Of a stretch of 64,000 nucleotides of DNA, positions 23,108 through 33,199 are shown one piece after another. The stretch covers positions 1 through 64,000 of the forward strand of contig WSUB01000022.1 in NCBI GenBank assembly GCA_019633425.1, in the 5' to 3' direction. The position numbers and the translations under genes were made by a program. A model generated the notes under the pieces. The model was not told where the DNA came from, ran no database searches, and was given only the letters and a program-made list of their open reading frames with translations. Source of the stretch: Tulasnella sp. 424. Taxonomy: Eukaryota; Basidiomycota; Agaricomycetes; Cantharellales; Tulasnellaceae. Numbering within the stretch: the first letter of the stretch is position 1; each line of letters begins with the position of its first letter.

Positions 23108-23310
23108 ACATCCTCGTTCCATATTCGCCTTTCCTTCTTTCCCTTTCAGCGCAGCGAGGGTGGAGCGAGGATGAAAGAAAGGCATCATCGTCCTAGTTCC
23201 AACCTCGTCAGGCACGAATCTTCCCTTGGCGCGTCGCTTTATCACAGTTTCATTTTGAGCTCCCTTTCATCCCCTCCTCGCTGAGGCGAATATGGAACCA
23301 GGATGATAGC
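23108..23310. repeat. Imperfect inverted repeat, possible small MITE
   Basis: CATCCTCGTTCCATATTCGC near 23109 is matched in inverse orientation by GCGAATATGGAACCAGGATG near 23285-23305. A third diverged copy in direct orientation starts near 23322 (CCATCCTCGTGCC). It lies inside the extra DNA of spacer copy 4. No clear target duplication was found. Confidence 0.4.
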
Positions 23311-23631
23311 ATTTCTTAACCATCCTCGTGCCGTATTCCGCCCTTCAGAAACGCGATCTCCCACATTGTGAGCCTTTGCAGTCTGATTTTGGACGTTTTT
23401 ACCCGACGACCCTCCAACACCGGCAAATCCGCCGTATCACCGACGCCCAATGCCTGTTGCCCAGCAATTGACACTCATCGATGGCCGGACGAGTAGTCAG
23501 GGGAAAATCCCCAGGCACGCGAGTACGGGGGAGCCAAGCGTCCCAAAAGTCCTCTGGGAAGTCGCCCATTTGCGCGTGTGCGAATCACAGCCTTGATGTC
23601 CCGTCGCCAAGCCCCTCGCATCAAGATAAAT

Positions 23632-24077
23632 AGGACTCCTGTCACTTATAGAAAGGAAAGTCCGATGGATTTTGACCAAAGTATCTATATTTCTGCCTGT
23701 CCCCCTCAGAGAACCGAAGGTGGGACTATCCCCTGCTAGATACGGGACCTCAATCCTATTCTTCACTGGCGACTATAAGAGAGCTGCGACGGCAGCCATT
23801 TTTCTTATTCTTTGCCGGCAACTAATACTCAAACCACTGGGAGATACTTCAGGAGTTTTTTCGTTCTCTGATGGCGACTAGGGATGCGCAACCCACCCGG
23901 CGCCCTGTTTTCCTAAAGTTTGCCGGCGACTAGGCCACCGGTCATTGGGTGGGATCTCTCCTCCATCGAAAGGTCCCGCGACGTGCTGTGCTGGAGGAGG
24001 CTTGTTTGTCCTATTGTCCGAAAGTTGACCAGGCCCAAGTATTTCGGACTATCGTTTTCGGTAGTGACAGGGGTCCT
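23632..24077. mobile_element. MITE (hAT-like), 446 bp, with perfect 8-bp target duplication
   Basis: AGATAAAT occurs on both sides (23624-23631 and 24078-24085). The termini are inverted: AGGACTCCTGTCACTTATAG on the left and, read inward from the right, AGGACCCCTGTCACTACCGA. Sister spacers (for example near 27755-27775) have one AGATAAAT and no insert, so the empty site is visible. There is no coding capacity. Confidence 0.85.
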
Positions 24078-24148
24078 AGATAAATCTACTTTTGGTACTT
24101 CCCCAAATCTGTTCTTCCGCCTTCCACCCTGAAGCCGACTCTGCCGTG

Positions 24149-24520
24149 AGGACCCTGGACACTACTGCGAATGTGACCGTAAATTTACACTTACGGAGAT
24201 ATATTCGAGAAAACAAAATGGATTAGGGTACCGTAAAAATGGATGGCCAATTCGCCAGAACGAGCAAGCTCAAGAACCGAGAGCCGCGCGTGGGGTTAAT
24301 GGACAAAGCAGGAGTCGGACAGAAATCATGGGTTGTTTGGAGGAGGGTACGAAACAACCCGACTAAACAAGTGTTTAGCTAGATAATCCCAGTCACGAAA
24401 ACCGAGGCTAAATATTTTTGATAATCCATTGAAGGGGGTGGGGGGTACCGTAAATTTGGAGATATTTAGGCCTCCTTACCACCTTGTTACGGTCACATCC
24501 GCAGCAGCGTCCGGGGTCCT
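24149..24520. mobile_element. MITE, 372 bp, related to the neighbouring element
   Basis: Terminal inverted repeats of ~35 nt: AGGACCCTGGACACTACTGC on the left and AGGACCCCGGACGCTGCTGC read inward from the right, continuing to GTGACCGTAA in both. Flanks CTGCCGTG and CTCCCGTT resemble an 8-bp duplication with two differences. Spacer copy 5 has a single CTCCCGTT near 27820. The termini resemble those of the element at 23632-24077. Confidence 0.75.
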
Positions 24521-24544
24521 CTCCCGTTCGATCGCCGTGAGGCC

Positions 24545-24561
24545 GAAACGCCTGCCGTTTC
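24545..24561 (+). promoter_or_regulatory. GAAACG-N5-CGTTTC palindrome upstream of B4
   Basis: Perfect 6-nt inverted arms with a 5-nt spacer, at the position where B1-B3 carry CCG-N12-CGG. B5 keeps it with one mismatch (27843-27859). Operator function is inference. Confidence 0.3.
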
Positions 24562-24835
24562 TTCGTCAGTACTTAGTATTCCCCATCGCGATGCGTCGCT
24601 TCAGCTTGCAAAATGCCTCTTATTGCCGGCGGTTTCCCAAGCAGAGACCCAGCAGGTATCGGATGATTTTCTTTCCAGACATGAAAACCCCTTCACATCA
24701 CATCCCATCGTTTTATGCCGCTTCCGCTTGGTTTAGCGCCGGTTTCATTTGCTAAGGCTCCTGAAATAGGCGTTCATCACTCGTTGCTGTGAACCTGAAC
24801 ATGCCTTCACTTCGACCCGCAGCAGGGTTCAAGGC

Positions 24836-24842
24836 TATATAA
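24836..24842 (+). promoter_or_regulatory. TATA box of B4
   Basis: TATATAA after GGGTTCAAGGC, about 80 nt before the B4 start. Confidence 0.65.
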
Positions 24843-24919
24843 CGCGCCACGCCCAAAAGCGCAACCAACATCCTCTGAGTTGCGCTTGCGGCCCCACGGA
24901 TCAGCTCACGACGACTCTC

Positions 24920-26383
24920 ATGGTTCACCTTTCTATCATCTCCGCAACGGCCGGCATCCTCGCTGTCGCCTCCCTCGTCTCCGCCACACCTGTCCCATCC
25001 AACAACGAACCCAAAGCTCGCATCATCCCCTTCGTCAACAAGCATGCTGCAGCTCGTCGTTCCAAGAGCTACAACCTCTCTGAAACCTCCAAGAGGGAAT
25101 TGCACCGAATTCAGGGGCGCAACGAACGTGATGCGGCGTTCACGATGAAACATTCAGGGACGGGAAACCTCAAAGCGAAAAGGACGGCCGCCGCACTTGA
25201 GCCTTACGATATCGACTCCGCTCGCAAAGCTCGCACGAATAAGAGGCAGGGCTACGCTACTGATCCTTCTGTGAACAATGGCGATTTCCGTAAGTATTCT
25301 CTGGTCCCTTTGTACTCCGTCGGACGCCGTTCGCTCACAACCCTGTCCTTAACAGTGTACTACGGCAACATCACCATGGGTACCCCCGCTCAAGTCACCA
25401 CCATTGACTTCGACACGGGCTCGTCCGACTTGATCGTCCCCTCGACCGCCTGCGCAAACTGCACCGGGCCCTTCTTCGACCCCTCCAAGTCGACTTCTTT
25501 CGTCACCACCAACCAGCCCTTCGCAATTGCCTTCGGTGATGGTTCGACCGCCGACGGTGTCATATCTTCTGAGACTGTCGCCATCGGAAATCTCGGCGTC
25601 CAGAACCAACCTTTCGCCGTCATCACTCAGGCCTCGAAGGGCTTCGACGGTCCCAACTCCGGCTTGATGGGTTTGGCGTTCCCAACCCTTGCCCAAACGG
25701 GAGCGACTCCCTGGTTCATGAACTTGGCGAACCAAGGTGCATTGGCCTCGAACGTCGTTTCGTTCTACCTGAGCCGACAAGGAGCGGATGGTTCGGAGTT
25801 GTGCGTTGGTTGCATCGACGGGGCCAAGTTCACTGGACAGCCAGAGTATTTCCCTTTGACCCCTGGCAATGCTAGCCAAGCGTATTGGGATATCCCTGTG
25901 AGTATTTGGTGTTGCCCTTCCTCGAGTTTCCTACCGGACGCAAGTTGACTAATCCAATTCTCTCTCTCACAGACCCAAGGCTTCACGTACAACGGTCAAC
26001 TCGTCACCCAAGCCATGACCGCCACCATCGACTCCGGCACCTCTCTTATCTACCTCCCTCCCTCTCAGGCGAACGCAGTGTACTCAAAGATTCCCGGCGC
26101 TCAACCCGCCTCCGACGGCAGACATTATACCTTCCCTTGTGCAAATGTGGCTTCCCTCGGCACAATCGGAATGATGTTCCCAAATTCGAACACCGTCTTC
26201 AACATCAACCCTACCCAATTCAACGCCGGTGTTATGGACGAAGCTGCGGGCTTGTGCGCTGGTGCTATCGTGTCCTCTGGAACAGAGAACGGTTCTGCGC
26301 TTGTTGGAGATGCATTCATGAGCACCTGGTACTCGATATTTGATTATGGTAACATGAGGGTTGGTTTCGCTCAGGCTGTTTAG
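24920..26383 (+). CDS. Secreted pepsin-like aspartic protease B4 (type B, 3 exons)
   Basis: Exons 24920-25289, 25356-25897 and 25973-26383 give 440 aa. Signal peptide MVHLSIISATAGILAVASL; the propeptide ends ARTNKRQG, so the dibasic site is still KR. Active-site motifs are DFDTGSSDLIVPS and TIDSGTSLIYLPP. Cysteines include CANC, LCVGCID, FPC and LCAG; the C-terminus is FDYGNMRVGFAQAV. Its promoter was hit by two MITEs, but the nearest ends ~400 nt upstream of the ATG, and the proximal TATA region is unchanged. It may therefore be expressed differently from its sisters (inference). Confidence 0.92.
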
Positions 26384-26968
26384 TTTTTTATGTTATGCGG
26401 AGGATGAGATGATGATGATCTACTTCTTTTACAACTTGAACAGTTCGTTTACACCCCTTTTTATCCCTTTCCCTAGACTTTAGCATGATCTTCTTCCTCA
26501 ACTTCTTAGGTATATTCTTATTCCCTTCATATAAGCTTATTAGGGTTTGCGCTATTACTCCTGAAATAGCCATGGTCGTTATTTCGCGATGCTCCGATTG
26601 CTTCCAAGCGATTGAGTGTACAGCAAAGACCCTTCGCGCGTTCGACATTCAAGAACTTTCTCCAAGCCCTAGGCAGAGGTGCCACGTGCTTAGCCTAATG
26701 AGCGGCACTGGACTTGGTCTTAGTTCAAGCTCTCATGCATCTAAGTGTCTCCGTTCAACGACATGAATTAGTAGTGAAATACGTTTAGTCTTATGCAAGC
26801 TACAAGCTTCTCGGTAAGGGTGGATGTAGCGGTGAAGCGGTTTCTTCACGCCCCCTGCTGCTGAAAAGTCAGACCTCCATTGGCTGGTTGGAGAGGCCGT
26901 AAAGCTCCGCTCTGGGCAGTCTGGTTACAGCCGATATATTCATACAGCAGCGAGGTAGATCATCTCAA
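26384..26968. other. B4 3' flank, no gene
   Basis: Begins like the B5 3' flank (GATGATGATCTACTTCTTTT, CCCTTTTTA). Frames at 26388-26648 (-) and 26485-26766 (+) overlap antisense and show no motifs. Confidence 0.4.
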
Positions 26969-27547
26969 CAGAGGCTCGAACAGTAGTTGCTTTGAACTCT
27001 GGCGTTAGTAGACCTTTTCTTCATGGGTGAAGTCGGAGCTTACCAATCTTTCAATCTCGTTGAATTTCCATTGCTTCGAAACCGCAGCGAAATTGCTGGT
27101 GAGAGCCAATCCCTTTGAGTCGTTGAAGACGCAGGTGTCGGGACGGTATTGGACTTTAAAACAAAGTTGATTGTCAACACATCGCACCAGGGGACGATGG
27201 AAGAAGCTGCTTCACTTTCGTACTGCCACACCAGTGCTCCATCGCCTCCCACGTTCCAGATACCTACTGCACCGTTCCAAGTTGACCATCTCGAGACTTC
27301 AGGAAAGTGGTATAACCAAGTGACGTCGCTCTGGCTGGTAAAATTTCGAGGTATCTCAGGCTGAAACGTTCATGGATTTACGGAGACCAATCTTCGATCC
27401 GTGCTAACGGATTCGAACAGGCGTACGTACCCTGTTCCCTCCCTCCCGGGGGAGGTATTCTGCGCCGAGTGGTCCCAGAATTGAACGCCACGTAGCACTT
27501 GGTAGGATTCCCATCCTAAGGAAGTATCAAGGTGTATTTGCCAATCA
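26969..27547 (-). pseudogene. Gag-domain protein gene relic, copy 3
   Basis: Minus-strand remains of the C-terminal exons only. Segments resembling the intact copy include GREGTGYVRLFESVSTD, SDVTWLYHFPEVSR and GIWNVGGDGALVWQ, plus a stretch with LTSNFAAVSKQW. The reading frame is broken between them and the N-terminal gag-like part is absent. It joins at ~27548 to the tail of a type A protease. Confidence 0.55.
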
Positions 27548-28233
27548 TCATTACTCGTAGAGGCCCTCCGCAACATTATCTTTATTCTTCGCTCCCAATC
27601 TGTGCATATTATCCAACGTGTAAAATTGAAGAATCATCATGTGAAGGCTCTTTGCTATGCCGCGCGCGGGAGGCCCCGCGAGCTGTAAGGATTTCGGATT
27701 TGGTAATTAGCGCCGTTCACAGCCTTGATGTCACGTTGCCAAGCCCCTCGCATCAAGATAAATCTATTTTTGGTACTTCCCAAAATCTGTTCTTTCGCCT
27801 TCCACCCTTAATCCGACTCTCCCGTTCCATCGCAGTGGGGCCGAAACGCCTGCTGTTTCTTCGTAACTAATCCCCCATCGCGGTGCGTCATTTCAGCTTG
27901 CAAGTGGCCTCTTGTTGCCAGCGGGTTCCCAGGCAAAGACCCCGCGGGTATCAGATAACGGTCTGTCCATGCCCGAAAAGTCCTTCACACCACATCGCAT
28001 TGGTTTATGCCCGCTTCCCTCGGTTTGGCGCCGATTCATTTGCTGGGGCTCCGGAAATCGGGACGCGTAAGTCGCGCTGCGCCTGGCGCCGGGCTCGTTG
28101 CTGTGGGCCAGCATATGCCTTCACCTTGACCTTCAGCAAGGTTCAAGGCTATATAACGCGCAACTTCCAAAAGAGCAACCAACATCATTCGCATTCCTCT
28201 CGCAGCCTCACGAACCAGCTCACGACGACTCTC
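27548..28233 (+). repeat. Conserved unit spacer, copy 5, with type A gene deleted
   Basis: Starts within the last codons and 3' flank of a type A protease (ATTACTCGTAGAGGCCCTCC, compared with GTCACGCGTAAAGGCCCTCC). The protease itself has been lost. The rest matches the other spacers and is uninterrupted, giving the empty sites for both MITEs of copy 4. Confidence 0.75.
28150..28156 (+). promoter_or_regulatory. TATA box of B5
   Basis: TATATAA after AGGTTCAAGGC, about 80 nt before the B5 start at 28234. Confidence 0.65.
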
Positions 28234-29699
28234 ATGGTTCACTTTTCTATCATCTCCGCCACCGCCAGCATCCTCGCTGCTGCCTCCCTCGTCTCCGCCA
28301 CACCTGTCCCATCCAACAACGAACCCAAAGCTCGCATTATCCCCTTCGTCAATAAGCATGCTGCAGCTCGTCGTTCCGAGAGCTACAACCTCTCTGAAAC
28401 TACCAAGAGGGACTTGTATCGAATTCAGAGACGCAATGAACGTGCGGCTTTGAAGGAACGTTCCGGGACGGAAAACCAGCTGAAAGTGAAGAGGACGGCC
28501 GCCGCCCTTGAGCCCTTCGATATCGACTCTGCCCGCAAAGCTCGCACGAAGAAGAGACAAGGTAGCGCCGCCGATCCGTTGGTGAACACCGACGATTTCT
28601 GTAAGTATTCTTTGACCCCTTTGTACCCCATCTGACGCCTTTCGTTTATAATCGTGTTTTCTCTCCAACAGTGTACTACGGCAATATCGACATCGGTACC
28701 CCCGCTCAAGTCACCACCATCGACTTCGACACGGGTTCGTCCGACTTGATCGTCCCCTCGACTGCCTGCGCAAACTGCACTGGACCCTTCTTCGACACCT
28801 CCAAGTCGACTTCCTTCGCCACGACGAACCAGGCCTTCTCAACTGCCTTCGGTGATGGTTCGACCGCCGACGGTGTCCTCTCTACTGAGAATGTCGCCAT
28901 CGGAAGCCTTGGCATCCAGAACCAACCTTTTGCCGTCATCACTCAGGCCTCGAAGGGCTTCGACGGTCCCAACGCCGGCTTGATGGGTTTGGCGTTCCCA
29001 ACCATTGCTCAGACGGGAGCCACTCCCTGGTTCATGAACTTGGCGAACCAAGGTGCATTGGCCTCGAACGTCGTTTCGTTCTACATGAGCCGACAAGGAG
29101 CTGATGGTTCGGAGTTGTGCGTCGGTTGCATTGACTCGGCCAAGTTCACCGGCCAGCCAGAGTATTTCCCTTTGACACCTGGCAATGCTAGCCAGAAAAC
29201 TTGGGATATCTCTGTGAGTATTTGGGGTTTCCCTCCCTCGAGTTTACCACCTGATGCAGGTTGACTAATCCAATTCTCTTTCTCACAGACCCAAGGCTTC
29301 ACGTACAACAGTCAACTCGTCACCCAAGCCATGACCGCCACAATCGATTCCGGCACCGCTCTAATCTTCCTCCCTCCCTCTGCATGTAAGGCATTGTATT
29401 CAAAGATTCCCGGCGCTCAACCCGCCTCCGACGGCACACATTTTACGTTCCCTTGTGCAAAGGCGGGTTCCCTCGGCGCAATTGGAATGAAGTTCGCAAA
29501 TTCGAACACCGTCTTCAACATCAACCCCACCCAATTCAACGCCGGCGTTTTCGACAAAGCTGCGGGCACGTGCTTGGGTGCTGCCCTGTCCTCTGGACAG
29601 GAGGACGGTGTTGCGCTTGTTGGAGATGCATTCATGAACACCTGGTATTCGATATTTGATTATGGTAACATGAGGGTTGGTTTCGCTCAGGGTGTTTAG
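28234..29699 (+). CDS. Secreted pepsin-like aspartic protease B5 (type B, 3 exons)
   Basis: Exons 28234-28600, 28672-29213 and 29289-29699 give 439 aa. Signal peptide MVHFSIISATASILAAASL, propeptide ending ARTKKRQG. Active-site motifs are DFDTGSSDLIVPS and TIDSGTALIFLPP; cysteines include CANC, LCVGCID, FPC and TCLG. The C-terminus is FDYGNMRVGFAQGV. The chosen ATG begins the conserved signal peptide; an in-frame upstream ATG at 27883 precedes the TATA box. It is the last protease of the cluster; a double gag-domain gene region follows it. Confidence 0.92.
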
Positions 29700-30219
29700 T
29701 TTTTGATGTTATGCTGAGGATGAGGTGATGATGATCTACTTCTTTTTACGACTTGGACACTTCGTTTTAAGCCCCTTTTTACCCCTTTCACCGGACTTTA
29801 GCATTACCCTACTTCCTGGACTTCTTTGGTATATTCTAGTTACTCTCGTATCCCTTACAGGGAGCCAAATATAGTTTGCACTCTTACAGGTGCCGTGGGC
29901 TTTGCGTTGCATTCGGTGTTCAATGATGAGGTCGAGAAAGATCCTTCTCGGACTAGACCTTCAACACCTTTTGTCTGAGACATGCACTTGCTGTGATCAA
30001 CCCGATGCTGCATGCCAAATCCTTGGGAAGTATGGCGCTTGAGTGGTACATCTAGCCCTTCGGCGTCTTGGATCGCCTGCGAGGCAATTAACAACATTAA
30101 TTACCACCTCGTCCTGCATAATTCGGAGCGCAACCTTCTTGGCAAGGTTAGACACTTCGTTGGAGCGTTTGATCTTATAATATTCGCTACTGACACTTAA
30201 GTAGGCAGGCTATAGCTTG
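29700..30219. other. B5 3' flank, no gene
   Basis: Begins like the other type B 3' flanks. The remainder, to ~30219, contains short antisense frames (29855-30097 -, 30012-30200 +) without recognisable motifs. Confidence 0.4.
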
Positions 30220-30900
30220 AGCCGCGAGATCTGACTGGAGTAAAATTCGATTTTTCCCGGTGGGCGACTGCGTGGACGATGTAATGTTTCGGTCAGGGAA
30301 CGGCAGGGCTGGGAGACCTGTACCACCTCAACGCTTGACCCGCAAAAGATGTGCCAGAAAGCATGGCAATATACTCGCCATCCTTCCACTTCTTACCAGT
30401 GATGCCCGTATGTTAGCCAGGCGGGCTCGAGCTGCAAGGTCAAGGAGAAGGTTCTGATCATGGTCACTGTGCCCACAATGGAATGAGGTGCTACCAGAGC
30501 AGGAATAAAGCATTCTGTCAGGGTTTTAGGATACTTCAAAAGGAGTTGTTGATAATCCATTCCGCGTCTGGCTGTTGGGCAGGCACCTAGGTGTCTAAAT
30601 TATCTTTGTTAAATCTGCTACAGACCAAATGACGTTGACTTTTATGAAAAGATCCGAGCTCTAAAGATGATCACGACATTAATTAGGTGATCCACAATCT
30701 CATCCTTGTCAGAACGATTGATCCGAGTCTAGATGTTCTTTGCTTCCGTATAAATGATGCTACTTCAGTGCTGCGGCTCTGCTCGATGTACGTGAGTTTT
30801 CCATTGATGACACGAGTCGAGCTAGGTCTAAAATTACTGCACGATAAGATGAGCCCACGAGGACGTTCATCTGAGAATTCCGACGTTTATTGGAGAGGGT
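30220..30900 (-). pseudogene. Gag-domain protein gene relic, copy 4a
   Basis: A short, internally deleted piece of the family. The stretch 30245-30420 matches parts of the linker and gag-like exons of the intact copy (31850-32165). 30420-30600 and about 30700-30900 match its upstream flank (32550-32960). There is no continuous reading frame. It lies immediately before copy 4b, so the gene had been duplicated in tandem here. Confidence 0.5.
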
Positions 30901-31076
30901 GTAAACCGCGCCTCTACACACCCCAATTAGAATTGGAATTGGTGGGATATGCTGAAACAAGCGCGCGATTTCGGTCCAGTCAAGGTTGACAAGAGACTTG
31001 CATTCATCAATAGTCTTTTGGTAGTGAGTAATTCGAGTACAATCGATTTATTTATGCAGCAACGTGCTAGACCATT

Positions 31077-32435
31077 CTACAGAGGCTCGAACCGTAGTTG
31101 CTTTAAAGTCTGACGTTAGTGGAAGTATTCCCAGATCACTGAGGCCCGAAAGCTTACCACTTTTTCAAGTTCGTTGGGTTTCCATCGCTTCGAAAACGCA
31201 GCATAATCGCTGGTGAGCGCCAGCTCCTTCGAGTCGGTGAATACGCAAACGCCAAGACAGTATTGAACTGGAAAACATTGATTGTCAAAGCCTCGCGGCA
31301 AGGAACGATGGAAGACACTGCTCACCTCCGTACTGCCACACCAGTGGTAAGAGAGCCCCATCGCTTCCCACATCCCAGAAACGTGCTATAATTCTGCCTG
31401 TTCCAGGTCGACCATCCGGGTACTTCAGAGAAGCCGTTAAATCAGGTGAAGTTGCTCTGACTGGCGTAAGATGAAGGTAACTGGAGCAACCATGGATCGC
31501 CGGGGATAAATCTCCAACAACCACTAACCAATTCCGAGTTGCGCATGCATATGTACATACCCTGTTCCCTCCTTCCCGAGATTCCTATTCTGTGGCGACA
31601 GGTCCCAGCTTTGGGCGCCAGCGTAGCACTTAACAGTATTCCCATCCTAAGAAGAGTGTTGAGCTATGTTATGCAGAATAAAATTTAAGAGAAACGTTAC
31701 CAGCACTTCCAGCGAGAGTTCTTCCGGCGAATGCTTGACAATAAGGGCCTTCGAAACATCTTGTGTCCATGTGTAAACCCCGTTAAAGCTGAGGTCGCCG
31801 CATAAATAGGTCATGCCAGATGTATTAGACTCGAATACAACTCTAATTCTTCCGGTGCGCGGCTGCGCGGGTGAGAGAATGTTACGGTCAGGGGGACCAG
31901 CGGCCGGCGCGGTTGGAGTCAATGGGCTGCCTTTCATGTGTCAACCTGATTTGAGCAGGCTAAGAGAGAAATTAAAGACGTACAATGTTGTACTCGAGGG
32001 CTGGTATTGTAAAAGAAGGGCCTTTTTAAGAGCGTCCCAGCTGTCCCGAACAGCAGGGCTGAGAGTTGTGTACCACCTCAACGCTTGACCAGTAAAGGCC
32101 GTGGTGGCAAGCAGAGCCATCCACTCATCGTCCTTCAACTTGTTAGCAGTAAATGCTCGTATGTTTATGGACCTTATGAACTCCTCGGCCTCAGATGCGT
32201 CTTTACCCTCGAACCGGATGAAGTCTTCCAATCAACAGCACTCGTTGAGAATTAGTTGAAATATACCGAATGAGGAAGATATCATACCAGTCTCGCTCAT
32301 CATAGCCTTTAAGTCTATTAAAACTCGCAGTTCGATAGCTTGAAAGAGGTGAGGGGTTAAGGGCGCGATATTACCTGGTGTACACTTCATGCCTCGCTTT
32401 TTCAGCATGGTCACCGCTTGATATCGGATATCCAT
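31077..32435 (-). CDS. Gag-domain protein with beta-rich C-terminal domain, copy 4b
   Basis: Minus-strand gene; the only copy of this family here whose main exons all read openly. The gag-like exon reads FIRFEGKDASEAEEFIRSI, later DEWMALL, FTGQALRWY and DSWDALKKALLLQY, as in the helical region of retrotransposon Gag. After an intron comes a proline-rich linker (PLTPTAPAAGPPDR). The C-terminal part starts TGRIRVVFESN and includes GMTYLCGDLSFNGVYTW, GTGYLHLTPVRATSPD, FWDVGSDGALLPLVWQYGG, YCLGVCVFTDSKELALTSD and a final TLKQLRFEPL. Five introns can be phased between these parts. No protease, reverse transcriptase, integrase or LTR is present, so it looks like a host-type gene. The 5' exons between 32435 and ~32225 are uncertain. 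Function unknown. Confidence 0.5.
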
Positions 32436-33199
32436 CCTCTCACGCTAGAGATAAGATTAGACGATCGATAAGAGCGATGCCCAACTACGAGCTTGGGTGA
32501 TGTGACTTGTCGACGCGCTGCTTCTGACAGTCGTTCAGTGGGATTCTATACATATGGGGAGGCGGGCTTTAGCGCTAAGGCTGCGAGGTCAACAAGACGA
32601 TCCCGATCATCTTCACTGTGCCCCCAGTGGAATAGGGGTTTATTTTTGGTCTTTGTGATACATCAAAGGAGCTCTTGATGGTCCATAGGGCATCTGGTCA
32701 TCGCGCACCGAGTACAATTTTCTTAAATCCGCCACACACAGTATAACGTCAACTGAAAAATCCGAATTCTAAAGCAGCCAGCACCTTTAAATGGGTAATT
32801 TCAAAGCTCTTCCGTGTCACAGGTTATGAATATCCCTTGCTTCTGCATAAGATCATGCTACCCCAGGTTCTGCGGCTCTGCTCAATCTTCGTGAGTTTTT
32901 CTGATCGCTCAGTATCATTGATGATACGAGCCGAGCCAGGGCCTAGGATTATTGCACGGTAAGATGAGCTTACGAGGATGATCAACCTCGTCCCTTCACG
33001 ATTGGAGCGCGTTCGCTCGAAATGGTTGTGGGAGCGGCGATGGTGGCGTTGAGCCACTAGACCGCCGACAACTACGTCAAACAACGTCATCCCCTCAGTT
33101 CAGGTTCAAATAAAGCTCACTGTCACCACTCCCTCTCCCCCTCACTCTCAACGACTGCCCTTTCAACCCTCAAAGGTTTCTCGAACGAAGCTATCCAGC
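32436..33199. other. Flank of gag-domain gene and anoctamin promoter
   Basis: 32550-32960 matches the flanks of copies 2 and 4a, so it marks the right end of the duplicated unit. 33090-33199 is a CT-rich leader (CTCCCTCTCCCCCTCACTCTC) just upstream of the anoctamin ATG. Confidence 0.5.

Larger units (their letters stand above)
22849..24919 (+). repeat. Conserved unit spacer, copy 4, broken by insertions
   Basis: The spacer starts with ATTCTTCGTTCCCAATCGTG and GAGGATTTCGGATTTGGTAA, but no type A gene precedes it. It is interrupted by ~610 nt of unrelated DNA (22974-23583) and by two elements (23632-24077 and 24149-24520). The fragments between them (23584-23631, 24078-24148, 24521-24919) line up with spacer copy 5 at 27720-28233. 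Confidence 0.75.

Noticed and set aside
22974..23583. Treating the whole extra 610 nt as one transposon
   Set aside because: No matching inverted termini or target duplication could be found at the borders; only the inner inverted repeat is supported.
25349..25879. 176-codon minus-strand open frame opposite B4
   Set aside because: Antisense to the 542-nt protease exon; it exists only because of low A/T at third positions.
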